DNA from: JBOGIG01 sp050742455
GTDB lineage: Bacteria; Actinomycetota; Acidimicrobiia; Acidimicrobiales; JBOGIG01
DNA: 7,298 nt
Direction: 5' to 3'
Assembly: GCA_050742455.1 (NCBI GenBank)
Contig: JBOGIG010000169.1
Span: 1 to 7,298 of the forward strand
Below the pieces are notes generated by a model. It was given only the letters and a program-made list of their open reading frames with translations. It ran no database searches and was not told where the DNA came from. The translations under genes and the position numbers were made by a program. Below, one piece after another: positions 1-6,290 of this stretch (positions within the stretch are counted from its first letter, which is position 1; each line of letters opens with the position of its first letter).

Positions 1-13
1 CAGTGGCGGCCAG
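1..13. repeat. Inner copy of the IS-1 left terminal repeat
   Basis: Thirteen bases (CAGTGGCGGCCAG) are the exact reverse complement of 2636-2648 at the other end of IS-1. They fall just after the istB stop, where an inner terminal repeat is expected. The 8-mer CAGTGGCG recurs at 38-45, over the istB stop region, and may be a degenerate further copy. The outermost left repeat is outside the window. Confidence 0.7.
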
Positions 14-31
14 CGGGTTCACCCGGTGTGG

Positions 32-805
32 TCACGTCAGTGGCGTCACCCCCTTTCCGGCCGTGGCCTGTTGTAGCCGCACGCTCTCTCCGCCGGTCTG
101 GCAGAGATGGGCGTGGTGCAAGAGACGATCGACGGTCGCTGTGGCCAAAGTCTTGGGCATCAGCTCGTCAAAGCCGGCGGGATGGAGATTGCTCGAAACC
201 GCCACCGACCGCTTCTCATAGGCAGCGTCGACGAGCCGGTATAGGCCCTCGGCCGCGTCGGGTGAAACTGGAAGTAGCCCGATGTCATCGACGACCACCA
301 AATCCGACCGCAAGATGCGAGAGACGGCCTTGCCCACGGTGTCGTCGGCTCGGTGCCGGCGAACGAGCGCACCGAGGTCCTCCAAGGAGAACCACGCCAC
401 CTTCATGCCCACCTCGACGGCCGTCTGGCCCAGTGCCTCCAAAAAGAAGGTCTTCCCTGTTCCGCTCGGTCCGCACACCACCAGGTTCTCCCGCCGACGC
501 ACCCACTCCAAGGTGCGCAGCGAGCTCTGGGTGGGTGCGGGGATCGACGACGACTTGGGCTCCCAGGCTTCGAAGGTCTTGCCCGTCGGGAAGGCTGCCG
601 CCTTGCGTCGGGTCGACAAGGCCGACCGTTCCCGGCCAGCCAGCTCCTCAGTGAGCAGAGCTTTGAGGACCTCGACCGGTTCCCAGCGCTGGGCCCGGGC
701 TGTGGCGATCACCTCGGGGCCCACCCGGCGGATGTGGGGCAGGCGGAGCCGGCGCAACAACGTCTCGATCTCGTCAGCCAGCGGTGGGGGCTCAGGGGTC
801 CTCAT
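32..805 (-). CDS. istB: IstB-type AAA+ ATPase, transposition helper of IS-1
   Basis: A 257-residue protein of normal IstB length. It has a helical N-terminal domain (about 1-100) and then an AAA+/DnaA-like core: Walker A GPSGTGKT at 112-119, Walker B LVVVDDIG at 169-176, a sensor-1-like VAVSSN at 201-206, and VDRLLHHA at 225-232 holding a likely arginine finger. In IS21 elements IstB assembles on target DNA in the presence of ATP and helps the IstA transposase choose a site and insert. The ATG at 805 overlaps the stop of the preceding 77-residue gene as ATGA, and a strong GAGGAGG lies 4 bases upstream of it, so translation is both coupled and independently supported. It is clearly different from the second IstB at 6295-7068. 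Nothing looks broken. Confidence 0.93.
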   Translation of the reverse strand: MRTPEPPPLADEIETLLRRLRLPHIRRVGPEVIATARAQRWEPVEVLKALLTEELAGRERSALSTRRKAAAFPTGKTFEAWEPKSSSIPAPTQSSLRTLEWVRRRENLVVCGPSGTGKTFFLEALGQTAVEVGMKVAWFSLEDLGALVRRHRADDTVGKAVSRILRSDLVVVDDIGLLPVSPDAAEGLYRLVDAAYEKRSVAVSSNLHPAGFDELMPKTLATATVDRLLHHAHLCQTGGESVRLQQATAGKGVTPLT

Positions 806-1035
806 CGTGCCTCCTCGATGTGGTCAGACAACAAGATGGCCAGATGCCCGGCGACGTTGGCCAGCCCGTCGGCAGACAGATTGGGGTCGGCGAACCTGAG
901 CAGCTCTTTGACCGCACCGATGTCACCGGAGCCGGCGAACTCCTCGACGGCCATCACCAGCCAGCGGACGTCGTCGACGAGGTAACCCTCAACGACGACG
1001 GCAACGGGTGGGATGTGGTTGGAAAGAAGGCTCAT
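802..1035 (-). CDS. Unrecognised 77-residue protein between istA and istB
   Basis: I do not recognise this protein. It starts MSLLSNHIPPVAVVVEG and ends LAILLSDHIEEAR. It looks acidic, helical and soluble, with no cysteines and no membrane segment. Three points argue it is real. Its ATG at 1035 overlaps the istA stop as ATGA (1032-1035). Its stop overlaps the istB ATG as ATGA (802-805). Its codons are strongly G/C-biased at the third position and it fills the 226-base gap between istA and istB, which typical IS21 elements do not have. The frame stays open upstream to 1293, but that part runs antiparallel-free inside istA with Arg/Pro/Gly-rich shadow composition, so I chose the ATG at 1035. 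No strong ribosome site precedes that ATG, so it probably depends on coupling to istA. A role in transposition or its control is inference from position only. Confidence 0.72.
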   Translation of the reverse strand: MSLLSNHIPPVAVVVEGYLVDDVRWLVMAVEEFAGSGDIGAVKELLRFADPNLSADGLANVAGHLAILLSDHIEEAR

Positions 1036-2522
1036 TGTCCGAACTCGTTCCACGAGGAGGTCCCGGGCTGCAGCGAATGGCCCTCGCCTGCTCGCTGTCC
1101 CTCGCCGGATTCCCCACCGGCCTGGTGGGAGAGGATCGAGGCCAGGTCGCCCTCGGCGAACCGGCCCAGCACCGCTGCTTGGGCCAATGCCCGGTCGACG
1201 ACAGCTGCTCCGTGCAGAGCGGCCAGGCTGACGGCATTGGCCATCTTGACCCGGGCCCGGGTCGTCCCGGCCGCTCCGGCTTCGGTCAACCACAGGGCTG
1301 CCCCCGCACCGATGGCCAGAAAGGCGGCCTCGGCCTGGGTGTTCGGCTTCGGCGTCCGGTCGAGTGGCCCTTCGGGCGCAGGACCGAAGTGCTCGTCGAC
1401 ATAGCGGGGGTTCCCGGGCCCACCGCGCTCGTGGCGGGCCACCTCGGCCGGTCCGGCATCGCCGACGGCGGTGATCACCACCTCGTCGCCATGGGGACGC
1501 ACCCAGACGACCTCACCCCGAAAGGCGTGGGGCACCGAGTAGCTCCCGGCGTCGAAGCTGATGACCGGAACGTTGGCCCCGACCATGCGGGTCACCCCGA
1601 AGCACGCCGTGAACGGGCGGGCCGGCAAGGGGTGGAGGGCTGAGCGCTCCTCGGCCAACATCTCGGCCGGGATCCGGCGGGTCACCCGGTGGACCCTCCC
1701 GTTCACCTCGACACAGAACGCCTCGCAGGCCTCTGCCAGCTCTGCAAACAACGTGTAGGCCGGCAATAGGTTGGCGTCGGTGGGCACGAGGTCGGCCTCG
1801 GCCACCCGGACGGTTGCCTCGGACCCACCTTTGGACTGGGGGTCTCGAATGACACACGTCGCCACGGTCAGTCCGTAGTGTCGCCCGAGGCCGACGATCA
1901 GCGGATGGCGCATCGGGATGCGGGCCACATGGTCGGTGCTCACCGTCCGTTCGTTATCGGTGAGTGCGTAGGTGGACACACCGTCAAATCGGCGGAGCGT
2001 CGAATCGATGCAGGCGACGAGGGTGGGCAGCGTCTTGTCGGTCACCGGGATCACCACCCGGAACCGGCTCCAGGCCAGCCAGGCACAGAACAGCCAGGTC
2101 TTCATGGTGCCGCCGACCAGCGGACCGTCGCCCCAGTCGAACTGGAACCACATGCCCGGTTCTGGGACCCAGGGTCGGAACAGCCGGCGGCGCCCGGCCC
2201 CATAGGTCTTCTTGGCCGCGGCCACCGCCCGGCGGGTGGTGCGCTCAGACCCCCTGTAGCCGAGGGCTACCAGCTTGTCGTGGCAGATGTCAGCGCGCAC
2301 CTTGCCGTTGGACAGGTCGACCCACTCCTCGAGCTTCTCGATGAACGGGGCGACGAGCCGGTCCCGGAGAACGGACTGCGGGGACAACTCACCTCGCTCA
2401 CGCAGCTCTACCCAGCGGGCGACGGTGTGGTGGTCGCATCCTGCCAGTTCGGCGGCATCGCGATACGACCGGGTCAGATCAAAAGCTTCCAGTATCTCCA
2501 TGATTTCCTCGTCAGACTTCAT
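1032..2522 (-). CDS. istA: IstA-type DDE transposase of IS-1
   Basis: A 496-residue transposase of typical IS21 IstA size. A helix-turn-helix sits at about 19-38 (AAELAGCDHHTVARWV), followed by a second DNA-binding region to about 110 and then the retroviral-integrase-like core. The likely catalytic triad is D129 in FQFDWGD, D189 in YALTDNE and E235 in KGGSEAT. A Mu-transposase-like beta-barrel tail follows at roughly 300-365 (FTACFGVTRMVG, SYSVPH, VVWVRPHGDEVVIT). It would bind the terminal repeats, cut the element's 3' ends and join them to target DNA, with IstB as partner. The ATG at 2522 is preceded by GAGGAGGGA about 8 bases upstream, which settles the start. The stop overlaps the next gene as ATGA. 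The last 110 or so residues include an alanine-rich helical stretch and a Gly/Ser/Glu-rich end. The frame is intact. Confidence 0.93.
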   Translation of the reverse strand: MKSDEEIMEILEAFDLTRSYRDAAELAGCDHHTVARWVELRERGELSPQSVLRDRLVAPFIEKLEEWVDLSNGKVRADICHDKLVALGYRGSERTTRRAVAAAKKTYGAGRRRLFRPWVPEPGMWFQFDWGDGPLVGGTMKTWLFCAWLAWSRFRVVIPVTDKTLPTLVACIDSTLRRFDGVSTYALTDNERTVSTDHVARIPMRHPLIVGLGRHYGLTVATCVIRDPQSKGGSEATVRVAEADLVPTDANLLPAYTLFAELAEACEAFCVEVNGRVHRVTRRIPAEMLAEERSALHPLPARPFTACFGVTRMVGANVPVISFDAGSYSVPHAFRGEVVWVRPHGDEVVITAVGDAGPAEVARHERGGPGNPRYVDEHFGPAPEGPLDRTPKPNTQAEAAFLAIGAGAALWLTEAGAAGTTRARVKMANAVSLAALHGAAVVDRALAQAAVLGRFAEGDLASILSHQAGGESGEGQRAGEGHSLQPGTSSWNEFGQ

Positions 2523-2613
2523 GTGTGGTCCCTCCTCAGGGTCGGTGGTTCGTCACCAACCAGCCTTCGAGGAGGGGCCACGCCGCCGGTGGATGGTCAC
2601 CGACGGTGGCGGA

Positions 2614-2717
2614 CAATCAGCTCTGGGGAGAACTCCTGGCCGCCACTGGGGAGTTTTGGTGTCCGTCAGCGGGGAGAAATTTGTCCGTCTATGGGGAGGA
2701 TCTCATGGCCGCCGACA
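2614..2717. repeat. Multiple terminal repeats at the right end of IS-1
   Basis: A 17-base unit close to TGKCCGYCAVYGGGGAG recurs at 2637-2653, 2660-2676 and 2682-2698. A weaker copy, sharing mainly CTGGGGAG, lies at 2614-2630. An outermost partial copy, TGGCCGCCGACA, at 2706-2717 ends the element. Start-to-start steps are 23, 23, 22 and 24 bases, about two DNA turns, so bound transposase molecules would sit on one face of the helix. This is the known IS21-family end architecture. The bases from about 2540 to 2613, between istA's ribosome site and the ladder, contain no gene; a promoter for istA should lie in this 195-base stretch, but I could not assign one. Confidence 0.8.
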
Positions 2718-3764
2718 TGTGAACGCGGCGAGAGCGGCCGCGACCGGCCCGAGGAGGAACGCGGCACCGACGGCCCCACCCCCGTAATGAATGAACCGCC
2801 CGAGTGCGCGCAGGACGGGATGGCTGAGGTCGGCAGCGATGAGCCACCCGCTAGCTGCCACCGCAGTCGCGGCTGAGGCGAGCGCGCCTATCTCAGCCCA
2901 CCGGACCATTCTCTGGGCTCGGACCCGAGCATCGGCGTTGCGGGCGTGACGCTCGTCGTGACTGTCGATCCATTCGCCAGCAACGTGGTCAAGCACGCCG
3001 ATCTGCTCATCGGACAAGCGCTGACTGGCGAATCGTGCCAACCATTCGTCTCGGCGGTTGCCAGCGACCACGCTTACGCGGCCGAAGTCACTTCTGGGCA
3101 CCGTCACCGTAGTAACCGGCACACTGGAGCTGCGTACGTTCGGGCCCCAGACGACTACCAGCGGACAGATCCGAACGTCCGAAACCTTCTGCCGGAGCAT
3201 CGGAGCCAATAACTCGGCTTGACGAGCAGCGCGCCCGGCGACAAGCCGGACCCATTCGTCGTCAGCACTGAGGACAACCGCATCGCTCGTCCACTTCGTC
3301 GAGACGGCTAGTACTCCAGCCGGACCGATGGCTACCGAGTCGACGTCGGTGATCCACGCCTTGGCATCGATCTTGCCCCCGTAGAAGACCATGTCGTAAT
3401 GGAAACGCCAACGGGGCCCAAGACGGCGAAGCGCGCCAGCCGTGAGACGCTCGGCTTTAGCCCCCACCCGCCACGACCATGAGCCATCAGTCTGAGTAAC
3501 GGCGCTCCACATCGCCCAGGGCACGGATGCGGCAACTACGCCGAGGATGAAGCCGAAGGTTGTGGGACTCCAGCCGCTTCCGGTGAGGCTGAGGAGTGCT
3601 CTGATCCCGAGAAGGAGAACGATGATGACCACCGTCATGCCGAAAGCAAGTGCAAGCACCTCCTTGGACAGCAGAGCCTGAGTCGTTATTCGACGGGCCT
3701 GGCGTCGGGGCTCAATCCCAGCTCGACTCACTGGTACGAGGTTGTCGAGGATCGACTCCACCAC
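2703..3764 (-). CDS. Membrane-anchored NERD-domain (nuclease-related) protein, 3' end altered by IS-1
   Basis: A 353-residue protein. Two hydrophobic segments lie at about 38-60 and 68-90. A NERD-like region follows: WSWRVGAKAERLTAGALRRLG at 96-116, then DVDSVAIGPAGVLAVSTKWTS at 140-160 (split here for reading: DVDSVAIGPAG and VLAVSTKWTS). Two more hydrophobic segments lie at about 290-311 and 327-348. NERD domains are related to PD-(D/E)xK nucleases and would face the cytoplasm here. The acidic residue of the D-x(n)-E-x-K pattern is missing: D142 and K157 remain, but S155 stands where family members I recall have Glu. The GTG at 3764 is the first possible start after an upstream stop; a second GTG follows directly, and no good ribosome site is visible. 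It follows the AbiEii-like gene by 52 bases on the same strand. The last four codons and stop (TGT CGG CGG CCA TGA) lie within IS-1, so the native C-terminus is lost. Confidence 0.78.
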   Translation of the reverse strand: MVESILDNLVPVSRAGIEPRRQARRITTQALLSKEVLALAFGMTVVIIVLLLGIRALLSLTGSGWSPTTFGFILGVVAASVPWAMWSAVTQTDGSWSWRVGAKAERLTAGALRRLGPRWRFHYDMVFYGGKIDAKAWITDVDSVAIGPAGVLAVSTKWTSDAVVLSADDEWVRLVAGRAARQAELLAPMLRQKVSDVRICPLVVVWGPNVRSSSVPVTTVTVPRSDFGRVSVVAGNRRDEWLARFASQRLSDEQIGVLDHVAGEWIDSHDERHARNADARVRAQRMVRWAEIGALASAATAVAASGWLIAADLSHPVLRALGRFIHYGGGAVGAAFLLGPVAAALAAFTCRRP

Positions 3765-3816
3765 CGTTGTCGCAGTCGAACCATTGCGGTGGCGTCAGGC
3801 ACTAGAGGTGGCAAAT

Positions 3817-4716
3817 CTAAGAATCATCCATTGGTGACTGTGAGGTCTCGGAGCGAACCACCTCTACGAGGACGCTGGTGTATGCAACTGACAGCGCCTC
3901 GACTCGGTCCTCGGGAAGTCCCAAGCGGAGCGCTGATGCTGCCATCTGGATCCCGACCCGACCACGGCGTCCAAATAACTCCTCGAGGTAGCCGACCGCC
4001 TCCGTGGACACCGTGCCAGCTAAGCCGTCCCCGCATAGGCCCGCAATTCTGGTGCCGACTGTGCGCGGAGACGTGGCCTGCATCAGTCGGATGACGTCCG
4101 CTGCGTCCTTGTCATCGAGTCGGTCACTGCGGCCGCTGGCGACGCGGTCGTGGAGTTTGTGCATCTTCGCTACGAGGAGCGCGGCTTCGCCGGCCACGTT
4201 GGCGATTACGCGCCGGTCGTCTCCGCCCTCCAACGCAGCGATCTCGATCGGTCCGTGGTCGACCAACGCTGCCTCCAAGCCCACCGCTCGGCGAGCGGCG
4301 CGGTTCCCGTGGACACCGAGCCTGGCCCCCCGCCGCCCACCTTTTGGAGCGACGGCCTCCGGCACGATGAGATCAATAGGTATCTCGAAACATTGCCCGC
4401 CTACCCAGGTGACGCCCGTCCAGACCCCAGGCTCGATGTGGCCGTTGTCCTGGGGACGGAGCTCGAAGTTCGCGCCCGCCATGGCAGTCTCCAGCTCGGG
4501 ATCGTCTCCGAGGCTGCGAGGGTCGAGCGCTAGGTCCCCATCGGTCGTGAACGGGGCGACGGTGATCGTAAGGTCGGCGTTTCCGGTGCGGAGGTAGATT
4601 GCCTGGGCGCCAGCGACGATCACGGCATGGTCGTGATCCGCCAGGGCGATCAGCGCGTCTAACAGGACGCGCCGCGCGGCAATGTAGGTGGCATCCAGCG
4701 GCGAAAGCTCGGTCAT
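3817..4716 (-). CDS. AbiEii-like nucleotidyltransferase (toxin-type partner)
   Basis: A 299-residue protein with a DNA polymerase beta-type nucleotidyltransferase pattern. It has GAQAIYLRTG at 36-45, where family members carry a G[GS]xA-type loop; then TTDGDL at 57-62, giving paired metal-binding D59 and D61; and IDLIVP at 114-119, giving a likely third acidic residue, D115. The later LLVAKMHKLHDR (180-191) with KDAADV (203-208) matches the Lys and Asp positions typical of AbiEii/AbiGii proteins. In characterised AbiE systems this enzyme is the growth-arresting toxin, and the related MenT enzymes modify tRNA ends; the substrate here is unknown. The ATG at 4716 overlaps the upstream gene's stop as ATGA, so I prefer it to a longer frame starting at 4785. 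Antitoxin-type gene first, enzyme second, is the usual AbiE order. Confidence 0.82.
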   Translation of the reverse strand: MTELSPLDATYIAARRVLLDALIALADHDHAVIVAGAQAIYLRTGNADLTITVAPFTTDGDLALDPRSLGDDPELETAMAGANFELRPQDNGHIEPGVWTGVTWVGGQCFEIPIDLIVPEAVAPKGGRRGARLGVHGNRAARRAVGLEAALVDHGPIEIAALEGGDDRRVIANVAGEAALLVAKMHKLHDRVASGRSDRLDDKDAADVIRLMQATSPRTVGTRIAGLCGDGLAGTVSTEAVGYLEELFGRRGRVGIQMAASALRLGLPEDRVEALSVAYTSVLVEVVRSETSQSPMDDS

Positions 4717-5852
4717 GGCTTGGGGGTTGCCGGTTCCTTCACCAGGGCTGGCAGACGCCAGGCGCTCTCGTTCTGGGTCATCCAATTCAGAAGCGCGTCT
4801 CCTTCGGCGGGCATGCGCCCGTTGCCCGTGAGACAGTCAACAGCCACCTGCGACGGCGCCGCATACGAGATTCGATCCGCAGTGGAAGTGCGATCCCAGA
4901 CGACCCGGTCGTACGGCTTCAGGAGAGCGACGTTGCTGCCTTCGTCGGCAGGGAGCAGATCGAGTGGCACGGCGAGCGCATCGGGATCGTTGCAATAGAG
5001 GGCAAGAAGTGAAGGCGCGGCGACCGGCGCCAGCCGCACCGCCGCGAATGACCCTGTCACTACCACGGGGGTACTGAGTGCGGCACTCCCCCGAATCTGC
5101 TCTAAGACTTGTTGGGCCCCCTGGCGGGCCACGTAGCTGCTGGTCTCATTGGTTCGATAGACGTCGTACTCGTTACCCCACCGCCGCAGGAGGCGGGGGA
5201 TGTCCACTGACTCGACTCGCCGTCGCTTCGAGCGTTCGATCAGCGCCTCCTGGTCGAAGAAGTCCAGCAGATGCGAGACATAGCTCACGGCCACCCCGGT
5301 CGCAGACGCGACCTCCCGGACCCCAAACGGGGGTCGGACATCCAGCAAAAGGCGCAGGACGCGCCCGGCCTTCGCCCCTCGGAGCCGCACGGTGCCACGT
5401 TGGACAGGCTTCGGCGCCCGCGCAGAACCCATCGACCGGATGAACACAGCCGGGTTGTCCAACCGGATCAGGGCGTTGCCGGTGAGGTCGAGATAGCTGA
5501 TCCCCTGCTCCTCCAACAGCTCGCGGGTGCGCTGGCCAAGCCACTCTGAGACCACGAGAATGGGTGCGTTGTGGCCAACGGTACGCAGTTGCCGAGCCAG
5601 GGACTGGTTGAAGATGTCTACGTCGCGCGGGGTGAAGGAGCGCTTGGCCTCGACGATCAGAGTACCCCGCATGCTCTGGTTGGTGGTGATATCGATGGCG
5701 CGGTCCAGCCTCTGGGGTTCCGGGAGGTTCGGGACCCCGTAGGCAGTGGAGTTGATCTCGACCGTCCAGCCGGTGGGTACGGCTCTGGCAAGCCAATCGA
5801 CGGCCCGGCTGACCAGATCGTTCTCTAGATCTACGGTGTTCGCCAAGGTCAC
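4713..5852 (-). CDS. AbiEi-like antitoxin/regulator with PD-(D/E)xK-like N-terminus
   Basis: A 379-residue protein in three parts. Residues about 45-135 contain RAIDITT (D54), LIVEAKR (E68, K70) and a Gln/Arg-rich helix NQSLARQLR (83-90), a spacing like PD-(D/E)xK nuclease folds, and end in YLDLTGNALIRL. Residues about 161-225 form a winged helix (VREVASATGVAVSYVSHLL, then basic SKRRRVES). Residues about 260-365 carry VVVTGSFAAVRLAPV, SNVALLKPYDRVVWDRT and APSQVAVDCLTG, resembling the C-terminal domain of AbiEi-type proteins. Known AbiEi antitoxins neutralise AbiEii without a stable complex and repress their own promoter. I chose the GTG at 5852 because TACTAT lies exactly six bases upstream, which suits a leaderless transcript. 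The same frame stays open to 5891, but those extra residues would cover the promoter. The stop overlaps the nucleotidyltransferase ATG. Whether the nuclease-like part is active is unknown. Confidence 0.75.
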   Translation of the reverse strand: MTLANTVDLENDLVSRAVDWLARAVPTGWTVEINSTAYGVPNLPEPQRLDRAIDITTNQSMRGTLIVEAKRSFTPRDVDIFNQSLARQLRTVGHNAPILVVSEWLGQRTRELLEEQGISYLDLTGNALIRLDNPAVFIRSMGSARAPKPVQRGTVRLRGAKAGRVLRLLLDVRPPFGVREVASATGVAVSYVSHLLDFFDQEALIERSKRRRVESVDIPRLLRRWGNEYDVYRTNETSSYVARQGAQQVLEQIRGSAALSTPVVVTGSFAAVRLAPVAAPSLLALYCNDPDALAVPLDLLPADEGSNVALLKPYDRVVWDRTSTADRISYAAPSQVAVDCLTGNGRMPAEGDALLNWMTQNESAWRLPALVKEPATPKP

Positions 5853-5858
5853 GAATAC

Positions 5859-5887
5859 ATAGTACCAGAGAGAGGTTCGTAAAAACA
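5859..5887 (-). promoter_or_regulatory. Candidate leaderless promoter of the AbiE-like operon
   Basis: On the minus strand TACTAT (5864-5859) fits a -10 box. Six bases then lead to the GTG at 5852, so transcription would start at or next to the start codon, a common arrangement in actinobacteria. With a 17-base spacer the -35 would be TGTTTT (5887-5882), a weak match. No ribosome site precedes the GTG, which fits a leaderless start. Confidence 0.45.
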
Positions 5888-5895
5888 GCACTGTT
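5884..5895. promoter_or_regulatory. Candidate operator palindrome AACAG-CA-CTGTT
   Basis: A perfect 5-bp inverted repeat with a 2-base centre overlaps the putative -35 of the AbiE-like operon. A dimeric winged-helix protein bound here would block the promoter. Known AbiEi antitoxins autorepress through inverted repeats in their promoter, so the upstream gene's own product is the natural candidate. A repeat this short could also arise by chance. Confidence 0.3.
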
Positions 5896-6072
5896 CGCTA
5901 TATCGACGAACGCCCATTAATTGGAGAACATCTTCCCGCTTGATAGTAGCGATCACAAGACCCCCGAAACGACGATCATCCCTATCCTGATCCGGTCGTA
6001 ACAGCCGAGGTAGGACTTCGGACCATGAAGGGGTCGTGTTAGCGTCCCGGATCCGACCGGTACTCGGAGGCG

Positions 6073-6078
6073 AGGAGG
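6073..6078 (+). promoter_or_regulatory. Ribosome binding site of the DUF262 gene
   Basis: A full AGGAGG sits seven bases before the ATG at 6086 and fixes the start. It shows the DUF262 gene has an untranslated leader, unlike the apparently leaderless divergent operon. Confidence 0.8.
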
Positions 6079-6085
6079 AGAGGAA

Positions 6086-6223
6086 ATGAGCTTCCAGCCG
6101 CCCATATCGGTCAAAGACATTCTCGATGGCATCCGCCACAAGGAGTATCTGCCCCCGGCAATTCAACGGGAGTTCGTTTGGGACAGCGATCAGATCCGAA
6201 GGCTGGTCGACAGCCTCATGCGG
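6086..6223 (+). pseudogene. DUF262 (GmrS/GmrD-type) gene, first 46 codons, interrupted by IS-2
   Basis: The fragment begins MSFQPPISVKDILDGI and contains YLPPAIQREFVW (21-32) and QIRRLVDSLMR (36-46). This is the hallmark opening of DUF262, whose P-x-x-Q-R-x-x-V-W motif belongs to a ParB-like nucleotidase fold. DUF262 proteins include the GmrS/GmrD modification-dependent restriction enzymes and other phage-defence proteins. Homology stops exactly after codon 46. The frame then runs 22 codons into IS-2 to a stop at 6290-6292, giving a 68-residue product with a meaningless tail. The nucleotide-binding DGQQR-type motif and any nuclease domain are missing. The rest of the gene should lie beyond the far end of IS-2, outside the window. 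The start is well supported by AGGAGG at 6073-6078. Confidence 0.85.
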
Positions 6224-6290
6224 TGTCCGTGGCCGGTTTCCAGTCCGCGGTTTTGGCCACGAGAAGTCCGCACCTCTCGCGGTGATGTTT
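6224..6290. repeat. Terminal repeats at the left end of IS-2
   Basis: GTCCG recurs at 6225-6229, 6243-6247 and 6266-6270; the last two are part of AGTCCGC and are 23 bases apart. GTGGCC at 6229-6234 is inverted as GGCCAC at 6255-6260. This is a weaker version of the multiple-repeat ends seen in IS-1, as expected for the transposase binding region of an IS21 element. The stretch is non-coding except for the read-through tail of the broken DUF262 gene. Confidence 0.55.

Larger units (their letters stand above)
1..2717 (-). mobile_element. IS21-family insertion sequence IS-1 (left end outside window)
   Basis: The unit contains an IstA-type transposase, a small extra gene and an IstB-type ATPase, all read leftward. 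Its right end is placed at 2717. Inward from there the minus strand starts TGTCGGCGGCC, much like the TGTCCGTGGCC that starts the second IS21-type element at 6224 (9 of 11 bases agree). The right end carries a ladder of short repeats at 22 to 24 bp spacing, as IS21 elements do. Positions 1-13 are an exact inverted copy of 2636-2648, which lies about 70 bp inside the right end. The true left end should therefore lie some tens of bases before the window, and no target duplication can be checked. All three genes look intact, so the element may still be active. Confidence 0.85.
5853..6085. promoter_or_regulatory. Divergent intergenic region between the AbiE-like pair and the DUF262 gene
   Basis: These 233 bases separate leftward and rightward genes and must hold both promoters. 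The left half (about 5853-5925) is AT-richer than its surroundings and carries the leaderless promoter and palindrome described separately. GTTCG occurs at 5875-5879 and 5893-5897, with its inverse CGAAC at 5907-5911. The right half has a long-range inverted pair, CCGGTCG at 5992-5998 and CGACCGG at 6054-6060. I could not assign a convincing rightward promoter; TATCCT at 5983-5988 has no matching -35. No small gene or RNA is evident. Confidence 0.6.

Noticed and set aside
14..25. CGGGTTCACCCG as a terminator of the IS-1 operon
   Set aside because: The palindrome is short, would leave only a four-pair stem with a four-base loop, and has no T-rich tail on the transcribed strand.
1036..1293. N-terminal extension of the 77-residue IS-1 protein
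   Set aside because: This part lies within the istA coding region and has Arg/Pro/Gly/Ser shadow composition. The ATGA at 1032-1035 gives a much better start.
2614..2717. Regularly spaced short repeats that could suggest a small CRISPR array
   Set aside because: Units are only 17 bases, degenerate, separated by about 5 to 7 bases, and lie at the end of an IS21 element, where such transposase-binding repeats are expected.
1878..2876. A 332-codon plus-strand open frame
   Set aside because: It is antisense to istA, crosses the IS-1 right end and enters the NERD gene. It has no recognisable domain and cannot be one gene across an insertion boundary.
4717..4785. Longer start for the AbiEii-like protein
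   Set aside because: The extra 23 residues overlap the upstream gene and look unlike the family, whereas the ATG at 4716 makes a precise ATGA overlap and begins with the expected N-terminal helix.
5853..5891. Thirteen-residue N-terminal extension of the AbiEi-like protein
   Set aside because: The extension would be encoded by the TACTAT/-35 region and has no ribosome site; the GTG at 5852 fits a leaderless start. It remains possible if a promoter lies further upstream.
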